From Secundilactobacillus oryzae JCM 18671 (lineage in GTDB: Bacteria > Bacillota > Bacilli > Lactobacillales > Lactobacillaceae), in assembly GCF_000740055.1 (NCBI RefSeq), contig NZ_BBJM01000002.1:36140-100139 (forward strand): DNA of 64,000 nucleotides. Direction: 5' to 3'. A program made the translations under genes and the position numbers. The notes beneath the pieces were generated by a model. That model was given only the letters and a program-made list of their open reading frames with translations. It ran no database searches and was not told the origin of the DNA. Each line of letters opens with the position of its first letter. The first letter of the stretch is position 1. Positions 52,234 through 60,362 of this stretch are shown piece after piece.

Positions 52234-54138
52234 TTATTTTGCAGGTTCGATGGCCATTTCGCCAATCTGATCTGCAGGTTTACCGTAACCGATCAAACGC
52301 ATAGCGTTGAAGATAACGACAAGGATACTTGCTTCGTGGACAAACATGCCACTCGCCATGTAGATGAATCCTAGTAGCAAACCGATGAAGAGGAAGGCAA
52401 CGACGCCGACCGCGATAACAATGTTTTCCTTCGTGTTGCGAACCGTGTTCTTCGCTAAGCCATAGGCGTGAACCAATGCGTCAAAACTCGATTGCATTAA
52501 GACAACATCAGAGGTTTCAATGGCAACGTCGGTTCCACTCCCCATCGCAATTCCGATATCTGCAGTGGCAATCGATGGGCTATCGTTAATCCCATCACCG
52601 ACGAAGGCAACACGACGGCCATCCTTTTGGAACTGTTTAACAAACTTAACCTTATCTTCTGGCATTAATTCAGCATGTACTTCATCAATACCAACCTGTT
52701 GAGCAACATAATTAGCAGTAGCGGCATTATCACCCGTTAGCATGACCAGGTGCTTGGCGCCAACTTTACGAAGTTCACTTAATTTCTCAGCAATTTCCGG
52801 ACGAATTGTATCCGAGACACCTAAGATGGCTTGTAACTGACCATCAACGGCGACGAGTACCACAGAACTACCGGTAGATTGAAGTTCTTTCATGTCGGCA
52901 ACTTGGGGTTCAGTCATGGCAATACCGTTAGCGTCCATGAGCTTTTGATTCCCAACGAGGACGTTCTTCGTATCAACTACGGCCGCAATTCCTTGGCCTT
53001 TAGTGGTGGTGTTATCGGTAATTGGTAAGGCATTAAATTCCAATTGATGATGTCCAGCATAGGCGGTAATCGCACGGCCTAGTGGGTGATCCGAAAGCGT
53101 TTCGACCTTAGCGGTTAAAGCTAGTGTTTGGTTAAGATCATCCGTGTAAGACTTAACAGCTGAAACAGCGGTATTCCCTTTAGTTAATGTCCCTGTCTTA
53201 TCGAAGACAAAAGTGTCCACTTTTGAGAACGTATCCATGGCATCTCCACCTTTGATAAGGATGCCCCTTTTTGCACCGTTACCAATTCCAGCAACGTTGG
53301 AAACGGGTGCACCGATAACCAAGGCACCTGGGCAGCCAAGCACTAAGACCGTGATGGCTAACTTAAAGTCTTGAGAGAACAGGTAAACAACGATGGCTAA
53401 AATTAAAACAGCAGGTGTGTAGTAAGTTGAGAAACGATCAATAAATTTTTCAGCGTGTGACTTTGTATCTTGGGCGTCTTCAACCAGTTCAACGATTTTG
53501 GCGAACGTGGTGTCATCCCCAACTTTAGTGGCTTCAATTTTCAGGAAGCCGTCACTCACAATCGTTCCTGAGAAGACCTCGTCATTAACATTCTTTGCGA
53601 TTTCCTTCGATTCACCAGTAACGGCGGATTCGTCGGTGTAGCCTTGACCTTCGACAATCTTCCCATCAACTGGGATAGAAGCACCGGTCTTCACTAAAAC
53701 AATGTCACCCTCGTCCACATCATCAATGTCGACTTCCTCGGTTGTGCCATCGTCTTGAACGACTAAAGCAGTCGTTGGCGCCATTTCAGTTAATGACTTA
53801 ATAGATTCCCGCGTCTTGGAAAGAGTCCGTTTTTCGAGGTAACCCCCGAACAAGAAGAGGAATGTGACAATAGCTGATTCATTATATTCACCAATGATGA
53901 AGGCCCCAATAACGGCGATGGTAACCAGTAATTCAATACTGATAACCTTAACCTTCAATGCTTGAAAAGCGTGAATAAAAATTGGAATAACGGCGATGAC
54001 CGAAGCAATCGCTAAAGTAACGTTGTACCCTGGCATACTCCCTAAAGCGTACTTTGATAAATAACCTGCGACGATCAAAATTGCGGTCAGTAACGTAATC
54101 TGGTTGGCATGTTTTTCGATATATTGTTGAAATTTCAT
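52234..54138 (-). CDS. P1B-type heavy-metal translocating ATPase with CPG motif, no N-terminal metal domain
   Basis: A 634-residue ion pump. Eight membrane helices, TGES at 174-177, the phosphorylated Asp313 in DKTGT, HP in SDHPLG and GDGINDSP are all present. The transmembrane metal motif is Cys269-Pro270-Gly271, not the usual CPC or SPC. There is no N-terminal HMA domain; a separate HMA gene follows 82 nt on. Such pumps export Zn, Cd, Pb or Cu, or handle Fe or Co; the ion cannot be set from this motif. An FNR-like box precedes it. Confidence 0.9.
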   Translation of the reverse strand: MKFQQYIEKHANQITLLTAILIVAGYLSKYALGSMPGYNVTLAIASVIAVIPIFIHAFQALKVKVISIELLVTIAVIGAFIIGEYNESAIVTFLFLFGGYLEKRTLSKTRESIKSLTEMAPTTALVVQDDGTTEEVDIDDVDEGDIVLVKTGASIPVDGKIVEGQGYTDESAVTGESKEIAKNVNDEVFSGTIVSDGFLKIEATKVGDDTTFAKIVELVEDAQDTKSHAEKFIDRFSTYYTPAVLILAIVVYLFSQDFKLAITVLVLGCPGALVIGAPVSNVAGIGNGAKRGILIKGGDAMDTFSKVDTFVFDKTGTLTKGNTAVSAVKSYTDDLNQTLALTAKVETLSDHPLGRAITAYAGHHQLEFNALPITDNTTTKGQGIAAVVDTKNVLVGNQKLMDANGIAMTEPQVADMKELQSTGSSVVLVAVDGQLQAILGVSDTIRPEIAEKLSELRKVGAKHLVMLTGDNAATANYVAQQVGIDEVHAELMPEDKVKFVKQFQKDGRRVAFVGDGINDSPSIATADIGIAMGSGTDVAIETSDVVLMQSSFDALVHAYGLAKNTVRNTKENIVIAVGVVAFLFIGLLLGFIYMASGMFVHEASILVVIFNAMRLIGYGKPADQIGEMAIEPAK

Positions 54139-54170
54139 TTCTAACTGCCTCCTCCTTGATTTCTGGCTCC

Positions 54171-54212
54171 ATCATAAGGTCAAATACGTTATTTGAAATT
54201 GATGTAGGTTAA
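54171..54212 (-). promoter_or_regulatory. FNR/Flp-type box and -10 element of the metal ATPase gene
   Basis: TTGATGTAGGTTAA (54199-54212) resembles the box before the HMA gene. TATGAT lies at 54171-54176 on the minus strand, placing the box centre near -41.5. Confidence 0.55.
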
Positions 54213-54250
54213 CTTGAAGGAAAAAGATCGAATTTTTTTGAATCCACTAA

Positions 54251-54278
54251 AAAAAACAGCCTTCACAGGCTGCTTTTT
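54251..54278 (-). terminator. Terminator after MFS exporter gene
   Basis: AAAACAGCCT / AGGCTGCTTTT stem, 4-nt loop, followed by a T run on the minus strand; overlaps the stop codon of the exporter gene. Confidence 0.8.
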
Positions 54279-55473
54279 ACGATTCTATACTTGGTTGGCG
54301 CTCTTCCGTGTTTCTTAATAGATAGGTCATTAGGAATGAAATCGCCAGGAAAATCGCCACCACCACGTACGGGTAGTGCGGGCTCATATCCAACAACTGA
54401 CCGGACATGATTGGCCCAACGATATTCCCGATACTGGTCAGGGACATGTTCATCCCGTTCATCAAGCCTTGATTACCGCTACTAATCTTGGTAATCAGCG
54501 ACGTAATCGCTGGCCGCAAGATATCAAACGCGGTGAAAGCAAATAGCGTTGCGATGATAACTTCCCACTTGCTGTGCGCAAAAATAATCCATAAGGTTCC
54601 AATCAGCGAAATCAAGAACCCATACCGAATGACACGCTTTTCTTGGAAAGCGAGTACCAACCGGTCAAACAAGACCACTTGTAGGATTAACGAGAGTACC
54701 CCGTTGATTGTCAAAACCAGGGCGATATCATCCATCGTAAAGTGGAAGACCTGATTCACATAAAGACTATAAATACTTTCAAATCCTTGAAGCCCAAAAG
54801 ATGAAATTAAGATCATGGAGAATAGAATCACGACCGCGGTTGTCAAAATATCGCGAATCTTCCCACGATTAACCAACTCACCGGCTTCTTTAGAAATCTC
54901 ATCCTTAGGAATAATGTCCTCTTCCTTTGGCAGCAGAACCGTCAACGCAATCATCGACAATAGGCCTAATGCAGCGGCAGCCCAAAATGGGAATTTATAA
55001 TCGAACTTAGCTAAAATACCACCCAGTCCTGGTCCCAAGATAAGCCCACCACTGAAGGCTGCTGACAGATAACCGATAACCTTAGCTCGTTGCCTTTTGG
55101 TCGTGATATCTGCCGCCATCGCCATTGAGGTTGGCACGTACATTGCAGCCGAAAGTCCCCCAATAATTCGTGAGATATTGAAAAATAAGAGCTGATTCGT
55201 TATAGCAAAAAGGGCTTCGGATACCATAAATAAGAACAAGCCCACGACCAGTACTGGTTTCCGACCGGTCTTATCCGAAAAACGACCGATAATTGGAGAA
55301 GCTGCAAATTGCGCAAACGCAAATAAAGATGACATAATCCCCATTTCAGTCGCTGTAAAATGATACTCGTTACGTAAAAACGGCATAACTGGGATGACTA
55401 GGCTAATTCCCAGACAGACCAGAAATTCAGCCAAAATTAAAATTGTGATGGCGCGACGCACCTGTTTGGTCAT
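54277..55473 (-). CDS. MFS multidrug efflux transporter (DHA1 family)
   Basis: A 398-residue 12-helix drug:proton antiporter type carrier. Motif A is visible as GRFSDKTGRKPVL between helices 2 and 3, and the motif C-like GLILGPGLGGIL is in helix 5. It resembles NorA/TetA-type exporters; the substrate is unknown. Start at 55473 behind GGAGGG is chosen over a frame start 24 codons upstream. Confidence 0.88.
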   Translation of the reverse strand: MTKQVRRAITILILAEFLVCLGISLVIPVMPFLRNEYHFTATEMGIMSSLFAFAQFAASPIIGRFSDKTGRKPVLVVGLFLFMVSEALFAITNQLLFFNISRIIGGLSAAMYVPTSMAMAADITTKRQRAKVIGYLSAAFSGGLILGPGLGGILAKFDYKFPFWAAAALGLLSMIALTVLLPKEEDIIPKDEISKEAGELVNRGKIRDILTTAVVILFSMILISSFGLQGFESIYSLYVNQVFHFTMDDIALVLTINGVLSLILQVVLFDRLVLAFQEKRVIRYGFLISLIGTLWIIFAHSKWEVIIATLFAFTAFDILRPAITSLITKISSGNQGLMNGMNMSLTSIGNIVGPIMSGQLLDMSPHYPYVVVAIFLAISFLMTYLLRNTEERQPSIES

Positions 55474-55557
55474 AACACGGCCCTCCCCCGCAAAAAATAT
55501 TAGTACCTTTAAGTATAGGTGTATCAAGTAAAAAAGTCTATCCACTCCAAATAGGAT

Positions 55558-55602
55558 TTAAAAAAGACGCCATTAACCCCTCAGGATTTCACAGCATCTT
55601 TT
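55558..55602 (-). terminator. Probable terminator of the mhq-like operon
   Basis: AAGATGC / GCGTCTT stem with a long loop followed by TTTTTT on the minus strand. Confidence 0.5.
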
Positions 55603-55619
55603 CACTTAATTTTAACTTA

Positions 55620-56594
55620 TTAATCAGCGTGCTTTTGGCCCTCAAAACTGGTTCGGTGAGCCCGTTCAATTTGAATCACCGTCTTACCTGAGTGATGTGC
55701 TTCAATCAGTTCATGCGCTTTAACAACGTCTTCACGGGTAAACTTCAAGATATTCTGGACTCGGATAGATACACCCCAAGTTTTAGATAGTTCAACCCAG
55801 TATTCAAGGGCTTCCTTGTTAGAGGCACCCTGACCTGGTATTAAATGGGTTACCTTGACGTCAGGTGTTTTCACGTCGTACTTCAAATTGGGAATCAATA
55901 CGATTTGACCACCCGGTTTGACAAGTGAATCGCTTAACCCATCGTCATGACCACCAAGCGTCGCATCAAACACAACGTCCGCACTTGATTCAAACTTCGA
56001 GCGATCCTGTTCTTCATCGTAAGCAATGAACCGGTCAACCCCAATCCATTTGGCGTATTCCACGTTAGCTGCCGACGCACTACCGATAACTTCGTGACCC
56101 TGACTCTTCGCCATCTGGGCTAACAGGGAACCAACTAATCCAGTCACTCCAGCGATGCCAATGACATCGCCGTCCTTCACATCCGCAAAATGATGCCAAG
56201 CATTATATGCAGCAATCCCCGGGGTTGGCAAACTAGCTGCATCCAAGAAAGACAATGTTCTTGGCCGTTTAACCACCTTATCTGCAGTTGCATTCACTCG
56301 CTCACCATAGGCACCACTTGGCCGATAGTTAATCACGTAATCACCAACTTTAAAATTGGTCACCTCGTCACCAACTTTGACGACCTGGCCAACCAAATCG
56401 GTTCCCGGAACAAACGGAAACTTGAGCGGGCGTATTTCCTTAAACTGTCCTTGGCGCAATAAAATGTCGTACGGATTGATGCCAAACGCCATGACCTCGA
56501 TTTGTACCTGGTCTGGTTTGGGATCCTTAATTTCTTTATCTATTTCTTGAAAAACGGTAGGTGCACCGTACTCCGAAAATCCAAATGCCTTCAT
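55620..56594 (-). CDS. Zinc-less MDR oxidoreductase (quinone oxidoreductase-like)
   Basis: A 324-residue medium-chain reductase of the QOR/enoyl reductase group. The domain has GINPYDILLRQG, PFVPGTDLVGQV and the nucleotide loop AGVTGLVGSLLAQ, but none of the cysteines that bind zinc in alcohol dehydrogenases. It probably reduces quinones or alpha,beta-unsaturated carbonyls with NAD(P)H. Last gene of a five-gene operon; start at 56594 behind GGAGG. Confidence 0.87.
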   Translation of the reverse strand: MKAFGFSEYGAPTVFQEIDKEIKDPKPDQVQIEVMAFGINPYDILLRQGQFKEIRPLKFPFVPGTDLVGQVVKVGDEVTNFKVGDYVINYRPSGAYGERVNATADKVVKRPRTLSFLDAASLPTPGIAAYNAWHHFADVKDGDVIGIAGVTGLVGSLLAQMAKSQGHEVIGSASAANVEYAKWIGVDRFIAYDEEQDRSKFESSADVVFDATLGGHDDGLSDSLVKPGGQIVLIPNLKYDVKTPDVKVTHLIPGQGASNKEALEYWVELSKTWGVSIRVQNILKFTREDVVKAHELIEAHHSGKTVIQIERAHRTSFEGQKHAD

Positions 56595-56615
56595 AGTCAC
56601 AACCTCCACTTTTAA

Positions 56616-57236
56616 TTACTTGGGTCGTTCCACCGCAATAATATCACCTAGCGTACCGTAATTGCTACCGGCGAGCCTACTGATGGGATTAAGCCCTTTT
56701 GCGTCTACATAGTACTTATCTTCGTCCAGTAAATCATCGCGAAACGAAAAATGAACGACTTCCAACATAAACAAATCGGTCATCGGTTGTCCGTCATCAT
56801 CATTGAGTGGTACGTGCGATTGCACCTTCACTTCAAGCGCTACCGTCACATCAACTAACCGTGGGGTTGAAATGGTCTGAGCCGGAACGGTTTCCAATCG
56901 ATTAATCTCAATTTCACTTTCGTCAGGTGTCAACGTTGCAGCCGTTTGGTTCATTTGCGCCAAATGGGCTTGATCAACAATGTGAATAACCCCTTCACCT
57001 GTGGTCACCAAATTTTGCGCAGTATCTTTCATCTCACCATGGCGACAAAAAATCGACAATGTCACCATCGGGATTTGACTCGCCAAAACAGTAAAGAAAC
57101 TGAAGGGCGCCAGGTTCAGCGTTCCAGTTTCTTGGTTTTTGGTGAGCGTCCAGGCAATCGGTCTTGGAATAATCGCGCCGGTTAGTAGCTTATATCGCTC
57201 TCGTTCTGTGAGTTGACTCGGGACAACTTCTTTCAT
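56616..57236 (-). CDS. Flavin reductase-like FMN-binding protein
   Basis: A 206-residue split-barrel flavoprotein of the flavin reductase-like family. TGAIIPRPIAWTLT (about 19-32) and NLAPFSFFTVLASQIPMVT (part; about 41-59) form the FMN site, as in DIM6/NTAB-type proteins found beside quinone-resistance genes. It overlaps the hydrolase gene by 4 nt. Confidence 0.85.
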   Translation of the reverse strand: MKEVVPSQLTERERYKLLTGAIIPRPIAWTLTKNQETGTLNLAPFSFFTVLASQIPMVTLSIFCRHGEMKDTAQNLVTTGEGVIHIVDQAHLAQMNQTAATLTPDESEIEINRLETVPAQTISTPRLVDVTVALEVKVQSHVPLNDDDGQPMTDLFMLEVVHFSFRDDLLDEDKYYVDAKGLNPISRLAGSNYGTLGDIIAVERPK

Positions 57237-57856
57237 TTTTCAACTAACTCCTTCGCAAACCAATCTTTCGCACGTTGCAACTCATCCGGCGTGATGTGGT
57301 GCGACTGTTCAGCGACGAACGTTGTCATTTGGACGCCACTTTTCTCAAAGGAGGCCGTCAAACTGGCAAAATTAGTGTCGCTCACAATCGGATCCTTGGT
57401 GCCGTGCGATAGCCAAACTGACTTATCCGGAATCTGAATGATATTTTCCGCTGGCTGCAGTTCCATTGCGTGGAACAAGGCCGCCGCCTGGAAAAAGTGC
57501 GGGTCATGAAGTAGCATTTCCGCCGCAACGTTAGCCCCGTTCGAATAACCAACCACCACAAACTTAGCCGGATCCAAACGATGACTCTCCGCGAGTTCGA
57601 CAATGGTCGTTTTTAACCAATCCAATTGCACTGCTAAATCTGCCAAATCAAAGCCACCGTCTGGCGTGTGACGGAAATAGCGGGTCATTCCGTTTTCAAC
57701 CAACGGCCCTCGAATGGAGAGAATCGTCGCATTTGGCGCAAGCTCTTTTGCAATTGGCATCAGGCTTGTTTCATCCCCACCAGTACCGTGCAGTAACAGC
57801 AATACCGGTTCTGATTCATCACCCGGTAAAAATTGATAATGAACTTTATGCACCAT
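57233..57856 (-). CDS. Carboxylesterase/phospholipase-like hydrolase (MhqD-like)
   Basis: A 207-residue alpha/beta hydrolase. The nucleophile Ser105 is in GYSNG, the oxyanion region in LLHGTGGDE, with a later Asp in KDPIVSD and the His in SHHITPDE. Its neighbours (two glyoxalase-type dioxygenases) parallel Bacillus mhqD within the mhqNOPE/mhqD regulon that responds to quinones. Overlaps the upstream dioxygenase by 11 nt. Confidence 0.86.
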   Translation of the reverse strand: MVHKVHYQFLPGDESEPVLLLLHGTGGDETSLMPIAKELAPNATILSIRGPLVENGMTRYFRHTPDGGFDLADLAVQLDWLKTTIVELAESHRLDPAKFVVVGYSNGANVAAEMLLHDPHFFQAAALFHAMELQPAENIIQIPDKSVWLSHGTKDPIVSDTNFASLTASFEKSGVQMTTFVAEQSHHITPDELQRAKDWFAKELVEK

Positions 57857-58823
57857 CTTCAGCCCCCGTGTTTACAGGTGTCAGATTGGCTTCAATTTCC
57901 TCACGGTAAGGTTCTAAGAATGGCGGCAATTCAAGATGAATGCCCGATTCTTCATACGTTTCATCCTGTAAGAAGCCTGGCCCGTTCGTTGCAATTTCAA
58001 AGAGAACTCCCGGTGTAACCCGGAAGTATTCGGACTTAAAGTAGAATCGATCAACGAAGCCAGAGTGTGACAGCCCGGTCTTTTGAATGCAATCAATCCA
58101 GTAGCGTAGCGACTCTTCATTGTTAGTCGTGAAGGCTGCATGGTGCACGCTGCCGTACCCTTGAATGGCAATTGGTAAGTCTTCGCGGTGCTCAATAATG
58201 ACCTGGGCACCATGTCCACCGTCGTTTAATTCGTATTTAGTAAAGTCGCCCTCCGTTTCCTTGCGGGTAAAGCCCAGCAAGTCCGTTAAGGCCACATCCA
58301 TATGTTGCGCGTTCATCACGGTAATATAAACGGGACCCAAACCGACAATTGCGTATTCGTCAGGCACATCACTGCCACGCCAAGGCGTACCACCCTCAAC
58401 GCCCGCATTGTGCTCGTCGGAAACGAACGCATATTGCTGATCATCGAAGTCACGGAACTTCATCATTTTAGCGCCAAACTGCTCCGAGACGTCTTCATGA
58501 TCAATGTTGAAATCATCGAGACGCTTGCCCCAATATTCAAGCGACGCATCGTTGGGTACTCGGAAAGTCGTTCGTGAAATACTGTTAGTTCCAGGTTGCC
58601 CCTTCTGAATCCCAGGGAAATCAAAGAACGTGATGTCTGTCCCAGCAGTGCCCATGTCATCCGTAAAGTATAGGTGGTACGTATGGGCGTCATCCTGATT
58701 GACCGTTTTCTTAATAAGGTGCAAGCCTAGTACCTTGGTATGGAATTCAAAAATCTTGCGCGCATATGAGGTAATGGCGGTCACGTGATGTGCACCCACT
58801 AAGTTATTCATGTCCTTTGTCAT
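57846..58823 (-). CDS. Ring-cleaving dioxygenase-like protein, glyoxalase fold (MhqO-like)
   Basis: A 325-residue protein of two paired VOC modules. Metal ligands appear as His in GAHHVTAIT, His in GSVHHAAFTT and Glu in LFEIATNGPGF. Bacillus MhqO/MhqA act in thiol-dependent or catechol/quinone breakdown. It overlaps the preceding dioxygenase gene by 20 nt. Confidence 0.86.
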   Translation of the reverse strand: MTKDMNNLVGAHHVTAITSYARKIFEFHTKVLGLHLIKKTVNQDDAHTYHLYFTDDMGTAGTDITFFDFPGIQKGQPGTNSISRTTFRVPNDASLEYWGKRLDDFNIDHEDVSEQFGAKMMKFRDFDDQQYAFVSDEHNAGVEGGTPWRGSDVPDEYAIVGLGPVYITVMNAQHMDVALTDLLGFTRKETEGDFTKYELNDGGHGAQVIIEHREDLPIAIQGYGSVHHAAFTTNNEESLRYWIDCIQKTGLSHSGFVDRFYFKSEYFRVTPGVLFEIATNGPGFLQDETYEESGIHLELPPFLEPYREEIEANLTPVNTGAEDGA

Positions 58824-59721
58824 TTAAAAAGAGCCCTCTTTCTTGATGGAATTTCACAATATCTGGTCGTTCTTTTTGCCAGTTCGGTCCGACTCGTAAT
58901 TCTTCACCCAAGTGATCCAGTGGTTCATCAAGCGTGAAACCTGGTCCGGATGTGGCGAATTCAATTCGAGTCCCATTCGGTTCTTTGATATAAAGGCTGT
59001 AGAACCAGCCCTGGTCAATGTATTCTTCAATATTTAACTGGTTATCTTGTGCTAGTTGATAGAGATTGTCCAAAATAGCTTTTGAACCAACATCAAACGC
59101 AATGTGGTCGATACTACCACGGCCAAAGCGAGTCTTCACGTCACTCTCACCTGGTTTAACGACCAATTCGGTATCGTTACGGGTTTGGACGGTCCCATTA
59201 TCTGAATGAACCGTCAACTCGTTGAACTGTTTGAACCAATCCAGGGCCGCTGGTTGATCCGCACCATAAAGGGTTGTTGAATGGATTCGGATGATTTGAT
59301 AATCACCCGGAATGTCGTTTGGCACCACTTGGTCGTCATTTAGTTTTTCGTCCTTCTTAACGAAGCCGATTTTGACACCTTCAGGATCGTTAAATACCAA
59401 CGCCTCATTTTCATAATGTGACTCTACGTGGTGCTTGTCCAATCGATTTTGCCAAAATCCAAACGCATCCTTTGGCACATCATAGTAAATGGTCGACAAC
59501 CGGTTTGCGCCATCTGTTCGATGGCCTAATAGTGGCACCTCAATAAAAGTTGTTGCCGTGCCAGGCGTTCCCAGATAATCCGCGTAAAACACGTGTCGCA
59601 TCTTGGGGTTCTCCTGATTAATTGAGTTTTTCACCAATCTAAAGCCCAGCACGTTCACGTAAAAATCAATGTTTTGATCAACGTCCTTCGTTAACAATGT
59701 AATGTGATGTAATCCAAACAA
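58804..59721 (-). CDS. Ring-cleaving dioxygenase-like protein, glyoxalase fold
   Basis: A 305-residue paralogue of the next gene, also with two VOC modules. The ligand set is His in GLHHITLLT, His in GSIDHIAFDV and Glu in GTRIEFATSGPGF. First gene of the operon. No ATG is available; the TTG at 59721, 8 nt after GGTGG, is the best-placed start, while GTGs at 59733 and 59730 lie in the ribosome site. It is divergent from the bPH2 genes. Confidence 0.84.
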   Translation of the reverse strand: MFGLHHITLLTKDVDQNIDFYVNVLGFRLVKNSINQENPKMRHVFYADYLGTPGTATTFIEVPLLGHRTDGANRLSTIYYDVPKDAFGFWQNRLDKHHVESHYENEALVFNDPEGVKIGFVKKDEKLNDDQVVPNDIPGDYQIIRIHSTTLYGADQPAALDWFKQFNELTVHSDNGTVQTRNDTELVVKPGESDVKTRFGRGSIDHIAFDVGSKAILDNLYQLAQDNQLNIEEYIDQGWFYSLYIKEPNGTRIEFATSGPGFTLDEPLDHLGEELRVGPNWQKERPDIVKFHQERGLFLNDKGHE

Positions 59722-59756
59722 CGATGTCACCACCCCTTCGTAGATTTCAAAAGTAT

Positions 59757-59780
59757 CTTACTATACTTATTATTAGTAAG
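59757..59780. promoter_or_regulatory. Inverted repeat, candidate operator of the mhq-like operon
   Basis: CTTACTA-N10-TAGTAAG lies 24-36 nt upstream of the first dioxygenase start, overlapping a TATAGT-like -10. Perfect 7-bp arms fit a MarR/DUF24-type regulator, but no regulator gene adjoins the operon. Confidence 0.5.
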
Positions 59781-59882
59781 CTACGAATTTGACCCGCATT
59801 TTTGTACCGCTTTCATTTTGTTTCAAAACCGATTACAGCCCCATGATATAATGAAGGCAAATACAGCTTTGGAGGATTTTTT

Positions 59883-60362
59883 ATGGAAAATGGACAACCC
59901 TTACCGCAACGAATCAAAGTCATCTGGCGTTTTGATGCACTATGGCTCTTCTTGATTGCACTGGCAGTAGCTGTGGGAAGCTACGTGGCGTTGCAATTTT
60001 GGTCAGTTACCTTCTTCCACTGGACGCTATGGTTAGGCGTTGCCGGCGCCATTGTCGGACCACTCATTATCTTTCTACTCATTCCCTACTGGTATCGATT
60101 CCAGCGCTATCAGATTTCCGACGATGACGTCGAGCTTCAGTCCGGTTTCATTTTCCGGAAACGGGTTGCCGTACCAATCGGGCGCGTGCAAGATGTGAAA
60201 CTAGCAGCGGGACCATTGTTTCAGTGGCAAAAGCTTCAGCAAGTCACCATCCAAACGGCCTCGACCAGCCACGAAATCGGCGGCTTAGATCCGGAGGTTG
60301 CCGAGCAGTTGCGCGATCAAATCATCCAACTTGCGAAGGAGGCCCGTCAGTATGAAGTCTAA
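59883..60362 (+). CDS. bPH2-domain membrane protein (YdbS-like)
   Basis: A 159-residue protein. Two membrane helices (about 20-80) precede one bacterial PH domain (WYRFQRYQISDDDVELQSG, part; VPIGRVQDVKL). It is the usual partner of YdbT; in Bacillus the pair has been linked to resistance to certain bacteriocins. Overlaps the next gene by 11 nt. Confidence 0.87.
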   Translation: MENGQPLPQRIKVIWRFDALWLFLIALAVAVGSYVALQFWSVTFFHWTLWLGVAGAIVGPLIIFLLIPYWYRFQRYQISDDDVELQSGFIFRKRVAVPIGRVQDVKLAAGPLFQWQKLQQVTIQTASTSHEIGGLDPEVAEQLRDQIIQLAKEARQYEV

